DNA from: Hanleya hanleyi
Taxonomy: Eukaryota; Mollusca; Polyplacophora; Lepidopleurida; Hanleyidae
DNA: 64,000 nt
Assembly: GCA_036873755.1 (NCBI GenBank)
Contig: JAVTVY010020316.1
Span: 1 to 64,000, forward strand
Reading direction: 5' to 3'
Shown here: piece by piece, positions 56,955 to 64,000 of the stretch
Layout of the letters: each line of letters opens with the position of its first letter
Numbering within the stretch: position 1 is the stretch's first letter
Notes under the pieces: model-generated
Databases searched by the model: none
The model's input: only the letters and a program-made list of their open reading frames with translations
Told to the model about the DNA's origin: nothing
Program-made: the position numbers and the translations under genes

Positions 56955-57425
56955 ATGGCGGAGCATATAATACTGGCGTATCTCAGCTTGACCCCCGAGG
57001 GTTTCCTGCACGTGTATGCGGATAAGGTCGATATCATGGAGGAGGTGGGAGACATCTGTGATGCGGACCCTACACAACCGTGCCCGGCTCACATTCGTCT
57101 GTCCCGAGAGGGCTGGACCAAATTCAAACGGGTGTTGTCTGGTGAACTGGACGGCGACCTCATCCACTTGTGTCACGATGTGTACATCCGACGCGGCCCT
57201 TTCTTTGCTCAATTGGCTCTGCTAGATGGGGGTACAGTGCATTTTACCCTTCACCCTCATCTATGGTCTGCATTGGAAGATGCCGTGGTAGATATGGATC
57301 AAGTGCTTATCAAGCGGTCATCAGACGAGTTGGACTGGTCATTTACCATGGACACTGTGGAAGCCAACGAAGAAAATCAGAAAGAAACTCCGGCCCAAGA
57401 TATACCCGTTATAAATAAACGATAG
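56955..57425 (+). CDS. Paralogue 2, possible PC4-like fold, function unknown
   Basis: 156 codons. It is related to the preceding gene throughout (REGWTKFKRVLSGELDGD, RRGPFF, FTLHPHLWSALED, KRSSDELDW) but longer at the C-terminus, with an acidic tail (ANEENQKETPAQD). Residues about 14-55 and 60-115 each show the order hydrophobic strands then a 'L-x-x-x-x-W-x-x-x-x-x-x-L/V' helix, which suggests two copies of one small fold. There is no signal peptide or membrane segment. It lies between its paralogue and the integrase; the integrase TATA box falls inside its last codons. It is absent from Polinton 1 through the 2.95-kb deletion. Confidence 0.6.
   Translation: MAEHIILAYLSLTPEGFLHVYADKVDIMEEVGDICDADPTQPCPAHIRLSREGWTKFKRVLSGELDGDLIHLCHDVYIRRGPFFAQLALLDGGTVHFTLHPHLWSALEDAVVDMDQVLIKRSSDELDWSFTMDTVEANEENQKETPAQDIPVINKR
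57410..57417 (+). promoter_or_regulatory. TATA box, integrase
   Basis: TATAAATA inside the end of the preceding gene, 44 bp before ATG 57454. Confidence 0.55.
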
Positions 57426-57453
57426 AGCCAGGGTCTATCATCATTTTGTCACC

Positions 57454-58527
57454 ATGAAGCGCTGGGAGAAGGTGTTGGATAACTTATACTACAGTCCCGA
57501 CAGTCCGGCTGCGTATAGTGCAGTGTCGGCTCTCTATCGAGCGGCCAAACCCCAGGGGATACAACGTGCCCAAGTCCGAGATTGGTTAAGAAAACAAGAC
57601 ACCTATACCTTACATCGAGCTGTCCGTCGTCATTTTCTACGGAACCGGGTCATCGTGGGAGGAATAGATGCCCAGTGGCAAGCGAATTTGGTCGATATGA
57701 GCGCCTTTGCCAAACACAACGATGGGAATCGGTATATCTTGACGTGCATCGATATCCTATCCAAGTATGCGTGGGTGGTGCCCATCCGGACGAAAACGGG
57801 GGCTAATCTCATAGCGGCGTTCAAAGACGTCTTCAAGACCGGGCGCAAACCTTTGTATTTGCAAACCGACGAAGGCACGGAATTCCTCAACAGACCGTTC
57901 CAACAGTTTCTGAAAGCCCAGAAGGTGTTTTTCTTCCATACTTACAACGAGACCAAGGCTTCAGTGGTGGAAAGGTTCAACAGGACATTCAAAGGCCGTA
58001 TGTATAAATATTTCACCTATAAGAATACAAGACGGTACATCGATGTTCTCCCGAAACTTGTGAGTGGTTACAATCGAGCCTATCATCGGAGTATAGAGAG
58101 AGCCCCAATTACCGTGACCCAAAGCAATGAAGCCCAAGTCCGGCGTGTCCTGTACCCCAGGCCATCGCAGCGAACGACGAAGGCGGTGTACAAGGTCGGG
58201 GACCCTGTACGGATCAGCAAAGTCAAGGGCAAGTTCGAGAAAAGTTACTTTCCCAACTGGAGCGATGAGCACTTGCTGATTAAACGGCGCCTACCCCGAG
58301 AGCGGCGAGTCTGTGAACTGGAAGATCTTCAAGGGGAACCGTTGCTAGGGACGTTTTACGAGACGGAATTACAGCCTGTCGTAAAAACACAGCAAGACTA
58401 CTACACGGTGGAGCAGATTTTGAAAACGGAACGTCGACGTGGCAAACTGTTTCATTCCGTCAAATGGCAAGACTGGCCCAGTTCCTTCAATTCCTGGGTC
58501 ACTGCCAACCAGGTGAAACGACTATAA
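57454..58527 (+). CDS. Polinton integrase (retroviral-type, DDE) with C-terminal chromodomain
   Basis: 357 codons, intact. Retrovirus-like integrase core at about residues 65-215: D81 in WQANLVDM, D139 in LQTDEGTEF and E173 in ASVVERFNRTF form the DDE triad. Next comes an SH3-like C-terminal region (VGDPVRISKVKGKFEKSYFP, GTFYETELQ). Last is a chromodomain at about 315-357 (YTVEQILKTERRRGK, VKWQDWPSSFNSWV). The short N-terminus has no obvious HHCC zinc site. In Polintons this enzyme joins element ends to target DNA and makes 6-bp duplications. The chromodomain may direct it to methylated-histone chromatin; the nesting of Polintons here would fit that. It is missing from Polinton 1. Confidence 0.95.
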   Translation: MKRWEKVLDNLYYSPDSPAAYSAVSALYRAAKPQGIQRAQVRDWLRKQDTYTLHRAVRRHFLRNRVIVGGIDAQWQANLVDMSAFAKHNDGNRYILTCIDILSKYAWVVPIRTKTGANLIAAFKDVFKTGRKPLYLQTDEGTEFLNRPFQQFLKAQKVFFFHTYNETKASVVERFNRTFKGRMYKYFTYKNTRRYIDVLPKLVSGYNRAYHRSIERAPITVTQSNEAQVRRVLYPRPSQRTTKAVYKVGDPVRISKVKGKFEKSYFPNWSDEHLLIKRRLPRERRVCELEDLQGEPLLGTFYETELQPVVKTQQDYYTVEQILKTERRRGKLFHSVKWQDWPSSFNSWVTANQVKRL

Positions 58528-58529
58528 AG
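58523..58529 (+). promoter_or_regulatory. TATA-like box, mucin-like gene
   Basis: TATAAAG overlapping the integrase stop, 55 bp before ATG 58578. Confidence 0.5.
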
Positions 58530-58577
58530 CCAGACACCCCTACCGTCATCCTTCATTCCACGTCCGACCACAGTGCT

Positions 58578-59165
58578 ATGGGCAAACAGCAGCTGCCTCT
58601 GAACACAGCGTCTCCCAAAACGCGCAAAGCGCAAGTGGGCTTTATGGTGATATTGCTAACCCTGCTGAGTGTGTTGTACGGAGGTGTGTTTTACGACGTA
58701 GCCTATGTCAGCACGTTGCTTAACCAACTGAGAACACCAGCCACCAGTGAAACCGGTCTACAGATAGCACCAGTCAACCCCGTATCGAGCCCAGTCACCA
58801 CCACCACACCCCGTGTACAAGCCACGTCGAGCTCCACACCAAGCTCTACACCTACACCAAGTACACCCACTACGTCTAAAAACCCACCGGATTTCATCCC
58901 TCACAGTAAACAGACAACGACCACCGACGTTGTACCCACCACCATCATCATTCCTGACAGTGAACAGACAACGACGACCGACGTTGTACCCACCACTCCA
59001 GTTCACTCGTACGAAATTTACAAGAGCGGGTTACCACAACAGCGCATACAGCTCGAACCATGGACCCTCGGTGGCAGCATTCCTTCACTTGCGTCATCGC
59101 AGGACCGACGGGTTCCGGCAAAACGCACTTCGTCAGAAAGCTCTTTCAACACGCCGACAGCATGA
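58578..59165 (+). CDS. Membrane protein with Ser/Thr/Pro-rich (mucin-like) stalk
   Basis: 195 codons from the ATG following the TATA box; an in-frame ATG at 58464 lies inside the integrase and is less likely. Residues 1-19 are basic, about 20-42 form one membrane segment (VGFMVILLTLLSVLYGGVF). About 120 residues rich in Thr, Ser and Pro follow, with two copies of QTTTTDVVPTT. The positive-inside rule predicts a type II protein with an exposed, O-glycosylated stalk. The last 35 codons overlap the ATPase gene in another frame. I do not recognise a family. A surface or attachment role is possible but unproven. It is not present in Polinton 1. Confidence 0.6.
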   Translation: MGKQQLPLNTASPKTRKAQVGFMVILLTLLSVLYGGVFYDVAYVSTLLNQLRTPATSETGLQIAPVNPVSSPVTTTTPRVQATSSSTPSSTPTPSTPTTSKNPPDFIPHSKQTTTTDVVPTTIIIPDSEQTTTTDVVPTTPVHSYEIYKSGLPQQRIQLEPWTLGGSIPSLASSQDRRVPAKRTSSESSFNTPTA

Positions 59166-59662
59166 TCACCCCACCCATTGCCCGAGTCGTGTGGTGTTAC
59201 GGAGAATGGCAGGAAGCGTATGCAGCAATGCCCCACATCACGTTCGTGGAAGGCCTACCCAATCTGGCTGATTTGGAACCCGACACCTTGGTGGTTCTGG
59301 ATGATCTCATGGCGGAGACGGATGCGCGGGTCACCCAACTCTTTACCAAAGGCAGCAAGCATCGACGGCTCAGCATTGTGCAGAATCTGTTCAGTAAAAA
59401 CAAAGAACATCGGAACATCAGCTTAAATGCCCACTACCTGGTGGTCTTCAAAAACCCGAGAGATACCACTCAACTGCTGCACCTGGCGAGACAGATGTAT
59501 CCCGGCCGCACACCGTTTGCGTGGCTCCCCCAGCTGGGGTCTGTGTGTTTGATGATGGAGATAATGAAAAGAATGAATACCACAGCAGGGTTGACTTTGT
59601 CTCTGTTCTCTGAGATAGGTAAAAAGAGCAGAGTTGTGAGTTCTAGCATTAGTTGTACATGA
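59060..59662 (+). CDS. Polinton packaging ATPase (FtsK-HerA/A32-like), altered C-terminus
   Basis: 200 codons. Walker A GPTGSGKT at residues 15-22, Walker B LVVLDD at 77-82, then the family block LVVFKNPRDTTQLLHLARQM near 133-152. This matches Polinton and NCLDV A32-type genome-packaging ATPases. After about residue 160 the sequence no longer resembles the family: the expected 'D-A-T-x-x-P-x-G-Y-L-x-x-D' region is absent and the frame ends in an unrelated stretch. Together with the missing start of the next gene this suggests a deletion or frameshift near 59520. The N-terminus overlaps the mucin-like gene by 106 bp. No own TATA box was seen. It is probably non-functional. Confidence 0.85.
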   Translation: MDPRWQHSFTCVIAGPTGSGKTHFVRKLFQHADSMITPPIARVVWCYGEWQEAYAAMPHITFVEGLPNLADLEPDTLVVLDDLMAETDARVTQLFTKGSKHRRLSIVQNLFSKNKEHRNISLNAHYLVVFKNPRDTTQLLHLARQMYPGRTPFAWLPQLGSVCLMMEIMKRMNTTAGLTLSLFSEIGKKSRVVSSSISCT

Positions 59663-59684
59663 TGTCTGCGCTCCCACGCTCCGT

Positions 59685-59987
59685 GTATTGAAGACGGCCC
59701 CACTCAAGTTGGTCCGAACCATTGTACGCGGTGCGGACCCTGACCGTGTACGCTGTCTGTGCGAGATCGGGTACAACCTGTTAAAAGGCAACGTACCACT
59801 GACTCCGGCTCAGAAGACCAAGTTGGCCAAGCATAAGACAGATCTCCGAACCCTAGTCTAGAAGCGGGTCCCTCAAACACAAAAGAAAAAGGTGTTACAG
59901 AAAGATGGCTTCCTCGGGGCCATCTTAGCACCGTTGGCCGCTTTCGCGTTGGGTCCGGTATTGGGTGGACTCTTCGGCCGACAATGA
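59685..59987 (+). pseudogene. Conserved Polinton gene of unknown function, broken
   Basis: The frame encodes LLKGNVPLTPAQKTKLAKHK, then a basic stretch, then DGFLGAILAPLAAFALGP and a short Gly-rich end. Comparable small proteins precede the proline-rich gene in many Polintons. A TAG near 59860 breaks the frame; Polinton 1 has CAG there. No in-frame ATG exists upstream, so the 5' end was lost with the ATPase 3' end. Its stop overlaps the next start (ATGA at 59984-59987). The hydrophobic, glycine-bearing C-terminus could interact with membranes. Confidence 0.7.
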
Positions 59988-60763
59988 ACCACACGAAAAA
60001 AATGGTCCTCGTCGAACCTCGGTTGCTTCAAAACCTCCAATCACCCTACCCTGTCCCACCTACGGTGAAGACCATAAACACCCTCGATGGAGAGATGCAA
60101 CAGATCTCACAGAGACCGGGGTTAAGCGATAGTGAGAAAGTACAACGGTGCAATGAGACGCTTCAACGGTACATGACGTTCATGAACCAATACAAAACCC
60201 TCTCTACCCCACCACCACCACCACCACCACCACCACCACCACGTGACACACCGCCGACCTCAGCACCGCTCCAACAGCCGCCATTACCAAGGGTACCACC
60301 CACAGCTCCACAGTGGGTGGAAGACGAAGTCCTGAAGAGTGTACCTGCATCGTTCAAGAAACAAGCTGGCCTGGTATTACAACGGACGAAACAGAATCCG
60401 AACATGACTTGGAATGATAAAGGCGAACTCCTGGTACAGAATCAGGTGGTCACGGGGACCCACATGACGGATTTAGTGAATGACCTGATGCGTCAACGCA
60501 GGTCGCACACGGATCCTCGAGGATGGGAGGCCTTCGCTCAAGGCTTGAAAGACATGCATGTACCACAGGAATTGGTGGGGAACCCCCACCGCTGGGCCTT
60601 TATGCAGCGAACCCAGCAATCGCCGAGTGGCCCACTACCTTCTTGGGAATCCGACTGGGAAACGGAGTCACCCCCCAAAACACCACCACCACAACGGGCA
60701 CCTTCTTTTCAGACCTTTAAAAACCACCGTCGATCAGGACACCCCACATCTCCAGAGCCGTGA
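59984..60763 (+). CDS. Proline-rich conserved Polinton protein, function unknown
   Basis: 259 codons. It starts MNHTKKMVLVEPRLLQ, a signature found in Polinton proteins of aquatic invertebrates. A short helical region (SDSEKVQRCNETLQRYMTFM) follows, then an 11-residue proline run coded mostly by CCA repeats, then a conserved C-terminal half with HMTDLVNDLMRQRR and DPRGWEAFAQGLKDMHVPQE. No catalytic motif is visible; a structural or core role is likely but unproven. ATG overlaps the stop of the preceding gene. The proline run is longer than in Polinton 1, consistent with CCA slippage. The frame is intact. Confidence 0.8.
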   Translation: MNHTKKMVLVEPRLLQNLQSPYPVPPTVKTINTLDGEMQQISQRPGLSDSEKVQRCNETLQRYMTFMNQYKTLSTPPPPPPPPPPPRDTPPTSAPLQQPPLPRVPPTAPQWVEDEVLKSVPASFKKQAGLVLQRTKQNPNMTWNDKGELLVQNQVVTGTHMTDLVNDLMRQRRSHTDPRGWEAFAQGLKDMHVPQELVGNPHRWAFMQRTQQSPSGPLPSWESDWETESPPKTPPPQRAPSFQTFKNHRRSGHPTSPEP

Positions 60764-60825
60764 CACGTAGCAAGTCAACGCGACGAACACGACGCCGGAC
60801 ACAACCGCCCAAGGCCTGGAACACC

Positions 60826-60833
60826 TATTAAAA
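60826..60833 (+). promoter_or_regulatory. TATA-like box, capsid gene block
   Basis: TATTAAAA, 39 bp before the penton ATG. The following 'ccaacaacagcagcagga' is conserved with Polinton 1 (48176 onward) and could be an initiator or leader. Confidence 0.5.
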
Positions 60834-60864
60834 CCAACAACAGCAGCAGGACAGCTCAGTCGCC

Positions 60865-61596
60865 ATGTTTTACCTCACCCTACCCAGTAACAGTTCGCTG
60901 GATGTGTTTCCTGAAAACACCTTGGCCAAGTACGTGACCCAGTTACCGCAACCGTTGCATTTACCTGGGCGCTGGGAATGTGGCCTCGTGGATATCCAAT
61001 ACCCTTACTCGTGGTACAACGTGCCAGCCAATGAAGTGTGGTACGAGGTGATCTGCGAAGGCAAAAACACCCGACTCACCCTTCCCGAAGGCCAATACGA
61101 TACCTCCAAGGAGTTCATGGGTGGGCTGTCAAGACTGTTGCATTATAAGGCTCTACGGGAGGCCACGAATACTTCAAAACCCATCAAATCCTTTCCCTTC
61201 AAGAATCACGTGGACTTCGATTACAGCGCACACAACGACAAGGCACAGATCCTTCTCACCGCCAACGTGAGTGTCGTACTGAGTCCTATCCTACAGCAAA
61301 TGCTGGGTCTCGCTCACGCGAACTACACGGGCCCATCCGAGGACCATGGCCAGATCCCGATGGATATGAAGTCGGGTATGTACGGACTCTACGTCTATTC
61401 GGACGTAGTCGACAACCACATCGTGGGCGATATCAACACACCTCTGTTACGGGTGGTCCCCATTAAAAAGAGGTATGGAGATCAAGTCACCCACAGTTTC
61501 AACCACATGCTCTACTTGCCCGTACGACAAACCGACATCAACACGATCACGGTGGATATAAGAGATGACACGGGACGACCGGTGGCATTCGAATGA
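60865..61596 (+). CDS. Penton-like minor capsid protein, C-terminally truncated by a stop
   Basis: 243 codons. The start MFYLTLPSNSSLDVFPENTL, the block PLHLPGRWECGLVDIQYPYS and the C-terminal VRQTDINTITVDIRDDTGRP are typical of Polinton penton proteins, single jelly-roll capsomers at the vertices. Compared with Polinton 1, a codon that is CGG there is TGA here (61594-61596), removing about 20 C-terminal residues. The downstream bases still encode the typical LTLHF end, so the stop is recent. Otherwise the frame is intact. It heads a tight block penton, pX-like, MCP, protease with gaps of a few bases. Confidence 0.88.
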   Translation: MFYLTLPSNSSLDVFPENTLAKYVTQLPQPLHLPGRWECGLVDIQYPYSWYNVPANEVWYEVICEGKNTRLTLPEGQYDTSKEFMGGLSRLLHYKALREATNTSKPIKSFPFKNHVDFDYSAHNDKAQILLTANVSVVLSPILQQMLGLAHANYTGPSEDHGQIPMDMKSGMYGLYVYSDVVDNHIVGDINTPLLRVVPIKKRYGDQVTHSFNHMLYLPVRQTDINTITVDIRDDTGRPVAFE

Positions 61597-61652
61597 GGAA
61601 AAGTGGTGCTGACACTTCATTTTCGACAAGCACGTGCTCCCCACTTTGCATA

Positions 61653-62057
61653 ATGAAAGTACCTTACGAGTGCGATGCACGCAGCTATATGGACTATTAT
61701 GCCCAACAGGCCGGGGGCGGCTTTCCGGTCTTTAGCGGTGCACGCATGCAACGAGGACATGGACTGGGGAACATACTCGGCAGCATCGTCAGAACGTTCC
61801 TGCCCTTGGTGACGCGTGGGGTGAAAGCAATCGGCAAACAAGCGGTACGCAGTGGACTGCAAGTGGCCGTTGATGTCTTGGGGGGTACGGCACCCAAAGA
61901 AGCCTTGAAACGGCGGGCCAAAGAAGCGGGATGCGTCTTGGTGACCAAAGCACAACGCACCGTAGGGAATAAAAGAGCTGCCCCACCGAGACCACGCACC
62001 AGTCGACGACCGACCCAGCGACGACGCACATCGAAGACCCAGGATATCTTTTCTTAA
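61653..62057 (+). CDS. pX-like core/membrane-active protein
   Basis: 134 codons from ATG 61653; an upstream in-frame ATG at 61593 overlaps the penton stop only because of the penton nonsense change and is not the native start. The sequence has MDYYAQQAGGGFPVFSGARM, RGHGLGNILGSIVRTFLP, an amphipathic middle and an Arg-rich tail (RRPTQRRRTSKTQD). Polinton and adintovirus relatives are compared with adenovirus pX/pVI-type minor proteins. The Gly-Gly-Gly near residue 18 could be a protease site, as adenain cleaves near Gly pairs. It ends 3 bp before the MCP start. Confidence 0.8.
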   Translation: MKVPYECDARSYMDYYAQQAGGGFPVFSGARMQRGHGLGNILGSIVRTFLPLVTRGVKAIGKQAVRSGLQVAVDVLGGTAPKEALKRRAKEAGCVLVTKAQRTVGNKRAAPPRPRTSRRPTQRRRTSKTQDIFS

Positions 62058-62060
62058 AAC

Positions 62061-63364
62061 ATGTCCTTGATCCACGCCGAGTCCTGCCCCTCCACCAACA
62101 GTGAATTTGATTTGTGGATCGTGCCGGCCACACAGACCAGTGTCGAACAAGGATTATGGGTGGAGCATCTCCCGTTCTCCAGCATCAACGAAACCGGGCC
62201 CATCGAGTTCACCATCAGTAATGCGGATACGGCCTATGTGGATTTAGCCCATACATACTTGTATGTGAAAGCCACGGTGGTCAATGGGGAAGGCACCAGA
62301 ATCATCCAAGCTGCAACGGTGGGCCCGACGAATCTCCGGCTACACTCGATGTTTCAACAGGTGGATATTTTTCTCAGCGACAAACTCATCAGTGACTCGA
62401 TCAACACGTACCCCTATCGAGCCTACATCGAGACACTGTTGTCGTATGGCCGAGAGGCTAAAAAATCTCAGCTGACAGCCGCTTTATTCTACCAGGACAC
62501 ACCCGAGCACATGGACACGGTGGACAATGTGGGATATAACAAACGGAAGGCTTTCACTGCGAACAGTGCCTCGGTGGATCTCATGGGTCGACTGCACGCA
62601 GGCATGTTCATGCAAGACCGGTACCTCTTGAACAAGATCCCCATCAAAATCCGACTGATACGGGCGCCTCCGACCTTCGCGGCCACTAACGTGGAGGAGC
62701 ATGCAGCTGACTATAAGATTGTCATCCAAGAGGCAGTCCTGTATGTCCGAAAAGTGAAACCGAATCCAGCCATTCAATTGGGACACATGAAAGCCTTGGA
62801 AACAAAACCAGCCCAGTACCCTGTCCGACGTGTACAAACCAAAGTGTTCTCTGTGCCTGCTGGAAATATGGGCGCCAACAAAGAAAACCTGTTCCTGGGG
62901 AACTACCCAAGCGATTGATCCTGGCCTGTGTGGAAAATACCAGTTTCAGCGGAGCCTACCCAGAGAATCCGTTTGACTTTAAACATTTCGGCATCAATTT
63001 TGTGGCCCTGCATGTGGATGGACAACAGGTCCCAGCCACGGCCTTAACACCGAACTTTGGGCGCAGGAATTTCATTCGAGCCTATCAGAGCCTGTTTACA
63101 GCCACCGGTCAAATCAACCAGGACGAAGGGAATTTCATCAGTCGGGAGGACTACGCGAACGGATACACGTTGTTCTGTTTCGATCTGACCCCTACCTTAG
63201 AGAACGATCATCAGCTGGCCCTGGCCAAGCAAGGCAATTTACCGTTGGAAATCCACTTTGCACGAGCCCTCGCGACCACTGTCAATGTGATCTGCTACGC
63301 CGAGTTTGACAACATCATTCAAGTGGACAAGGCGCGCAACGTCCTGTGTGACTTCTCCACCTAA
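62061..63364 (+). pseudogene. Major capsid protein (double jelly-roll, hexon-like), one frameshift
   Basis: Two frames, 62061-62918 and 62915-63364, together about 434 codons. The first has HAESCPSTNSEFDLW, DTAYVDLAHTYLYVKAT, LHSMFQQVDIFLSDKL and a KENLFLG block. The second has GAYPENPFDFKHFGINF, ALHVDGQQVPATAL and VNVICYAEFDNIIQV. These are landmarks of Polinton major capsid proteins. A single-base deletion near 62897 separates the frames in the middle of a conserved block. No other break is seen. Polinton 1 keeps only the first quarter. Confidence 0.9.
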
Positions 63365-63365
63365 C

Positions 63366-64000
63366 ATGGATACAGACCAGATAACCACCGTGCTGGAGAA
63401 TGATCCAGGGACACGTATGGTCTTTCAAGGGGTGTTCGCCCGAGATGTGTTCCCATTAGACTGTATGTATCCTGCTGCTTACGTCCTGAATACAAACCCG
63501 ATGGATCGGCCCGGTGAACATTGGGTGGCCGTGTACTTGACAGAACAGCAGGGCGAATACTTTGATCCGTACGGCCTGCCACCCCTCCATCCCGATTTAA
63601 CAGACTTCATGGATCAAGGTACAGAGACGTGGTGTTGGAATACTAAAACGTTGCAAAGCCTGGACAGTATGGTGTGCGGACAATATTGCTTGTTTTACCT
63701 GTACCATCGATGTCGGGGAAGGACCTTATCTACCATCGTCCTCATGTTTGACGAGTACCCCAAGGCCGAGGACTGCGATGTACTCGTATATGACTGGGCC
63801 GCCCATCATTCAATGTACAAGTCCCGTTCTGGGCTTGAATTCTTTCAATGTACACACGCCGGCTGTTCTGGGCTTCAGTTCTTTCAATGTGCAAGCCCCC
63901 TGTTCTGGGCTTCAATTCTTTCAATGTACAAGCCTCCTGTTCTGGGCTTTAGTTTTCACGTGGTTGTTCTCACGTTGTTGTTGTCACTGGCCGGGGTGCG
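63366..64000 (+). CDS. Adenain-like cysteine protease, reading through its normal stop
   Basis: ATG 63366, 1 bp after the MCP stop. H52 (GEHWVAVYL), D67 (YFDPYG), Q97 and C104 (QSLDSMVC, seven residues apart as Gln115 and Cys122 in adenovirus protease) form the complete catalytic set. In adenoviruses and Polintons this enzyme processes capsid precursors. The native end is visible in Polinton 1 (FWA, stop). Here one T is missing in the run near 63809, so the frame misses that stop and reads through the downstream ~36-bp repeats to the window edge. The first ~148 residues look functional; the extra C-terminal tail is not native. Confidence 0.88.
   Translation, partial: MDTDQITTVLENDPGTRMVFQGVFARDVFPLDCMYPAAYVLNTNPMDRPGEHWVAVYLTEQQGEYFDPYGLPPLHPDLTDFMDQGTETWCWNTKTLQSLDSMVCGQYCLFYLYHRCRGRTLSTIVLMFDEYPKAEDCDVLVYDWAAHHSMYKSRSGLEFFQCTHAGCSGLQFFQCASPLFWASILSMYKPPVLGFSFHVVVLTLLLSLAGV
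63808..63955 (+). repeat. ~36-bp tandem repeat at the protease 3' end
   Basis: Four units of 'ttctttcaatgtacaagccccc…tgttctgggcttcag' type. Because of the frameshift the protease frame translates through them. Confidence 0.8.

Larger units (their letters stand above)
53704..64000 (+). mobile_element. Polinton 2 (Maverick), right end outside the window
   Basis: It begins with AGTAGTAGGG as Polinton 1 does and carries repeat-rich terminal sequence to about 55760, then plus-strand genes to the window edge. Visible genes include integrase, packaging ATPase, penton, pX-like, major capsid protein and protease, the core set of virus-like Polintons. No PolB is seen between the left terminus and the first gene, where Polinton 1 keeps its remnant. 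Damage: MCP frameshift, penton premature stop, stop in the short gene after the ATPase, ATPase 3' end lost, protease stop lost. Confidence 0.85.

Noticed and set aside
57582..57939. Frames antisense or out of frame inside the integrase
   Set aside because: Shadows of the integrase coding strand; no independent start or motif.
58464..58577. Longer start for the mucin-like protein at ATG 58464
   Set aside because: It lies inside the integrase, upstream of the TATA-like box, and would put an unrelated segment before the basic, membrane-spanning N-terminus.
61593..61652. Longer start for the pX-like protein
   Set aside because: That ATG arises from the penton premature stop region and is not an ATG in Polinton 1; the start conserved in both copies is 61653/48933.

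Overview
This is eukaryotic, intron-rich, repeat-dense DNA. It most likely comes from a marine mollusc, probably a gastropod. The host is inferred from pearl/CvA-like tandem-repeat elements with a CCGT-type microsatellite, from SINEs that end in a CACTCACTC tail, and from a reprolysin (M12B) metalloprotease gene. No bacterial-type operon, CRISPR array or rRNA was seen.

Left half (1-34 kb): the 5' part of one host gene lies on the minus strand and runs off the left edge. Seven exons fit together with consistent splice phases: signal peptide at 33.8 kb, prodomain at 17.4 and 14.6 kb, furin-type site and start of the catalytic domain at 14.0 kb, catalytic core at 8.1, 3.2 and 2.3 kb. Its introns hold SINEs, hairpin MITEs, two long tandem arrays (23.5-27.1 and 30.3-32.2 kb), a foldback transposon with a 9-10 bp target duplication (29.2-29.9 kb), and a 0.5-kb tandem array (27.5-29.05 kb).

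Middle (34-41 kb): a 2.2-kb foldback element contains a SINE. Next come a 1.4-kb tandem duplication and a broken Penelope-like reverse transcriptase. Just 3' of the RT is one of eight copies of a roughly 100-nt sequence whose stems co-vary between three diverged families. It looks like a structured RNA and I do not recognise it.

Right part (41-64 kb): nested Polinton/Maverick elements. Polinton 1 (41350-52205) has roughly 1-kb inverted repeats and a perfect 6-bp target duplication (ATCGTG). It sits in the terminal-repeat debris of an older Polinton, and a packaging-ATPase fragment of another Polinton lies at 53.0-53.4 kb. Polinton 1 lacks integrase and ATPase and keeps only the PolB N-terminus; a 1.6-kb Harbinger-like element has inserted into it. 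Polinton 2 starts at about 53704 and runs off the right edge. Its plus-strand genes are a small membrane protein, two paralogous genes, a chromodomain integrase, a mucin-like membrane protein, a packaging ATPase, a short broken gene, a proline-rich protein, penton, pX-like protein, major capsid protein and adenain-like protease. Several genes carry their own TATA box 39-58 bp before the ATG, and others abut or overlap by a few bases. Both copies are damaged, but mostly at different places.
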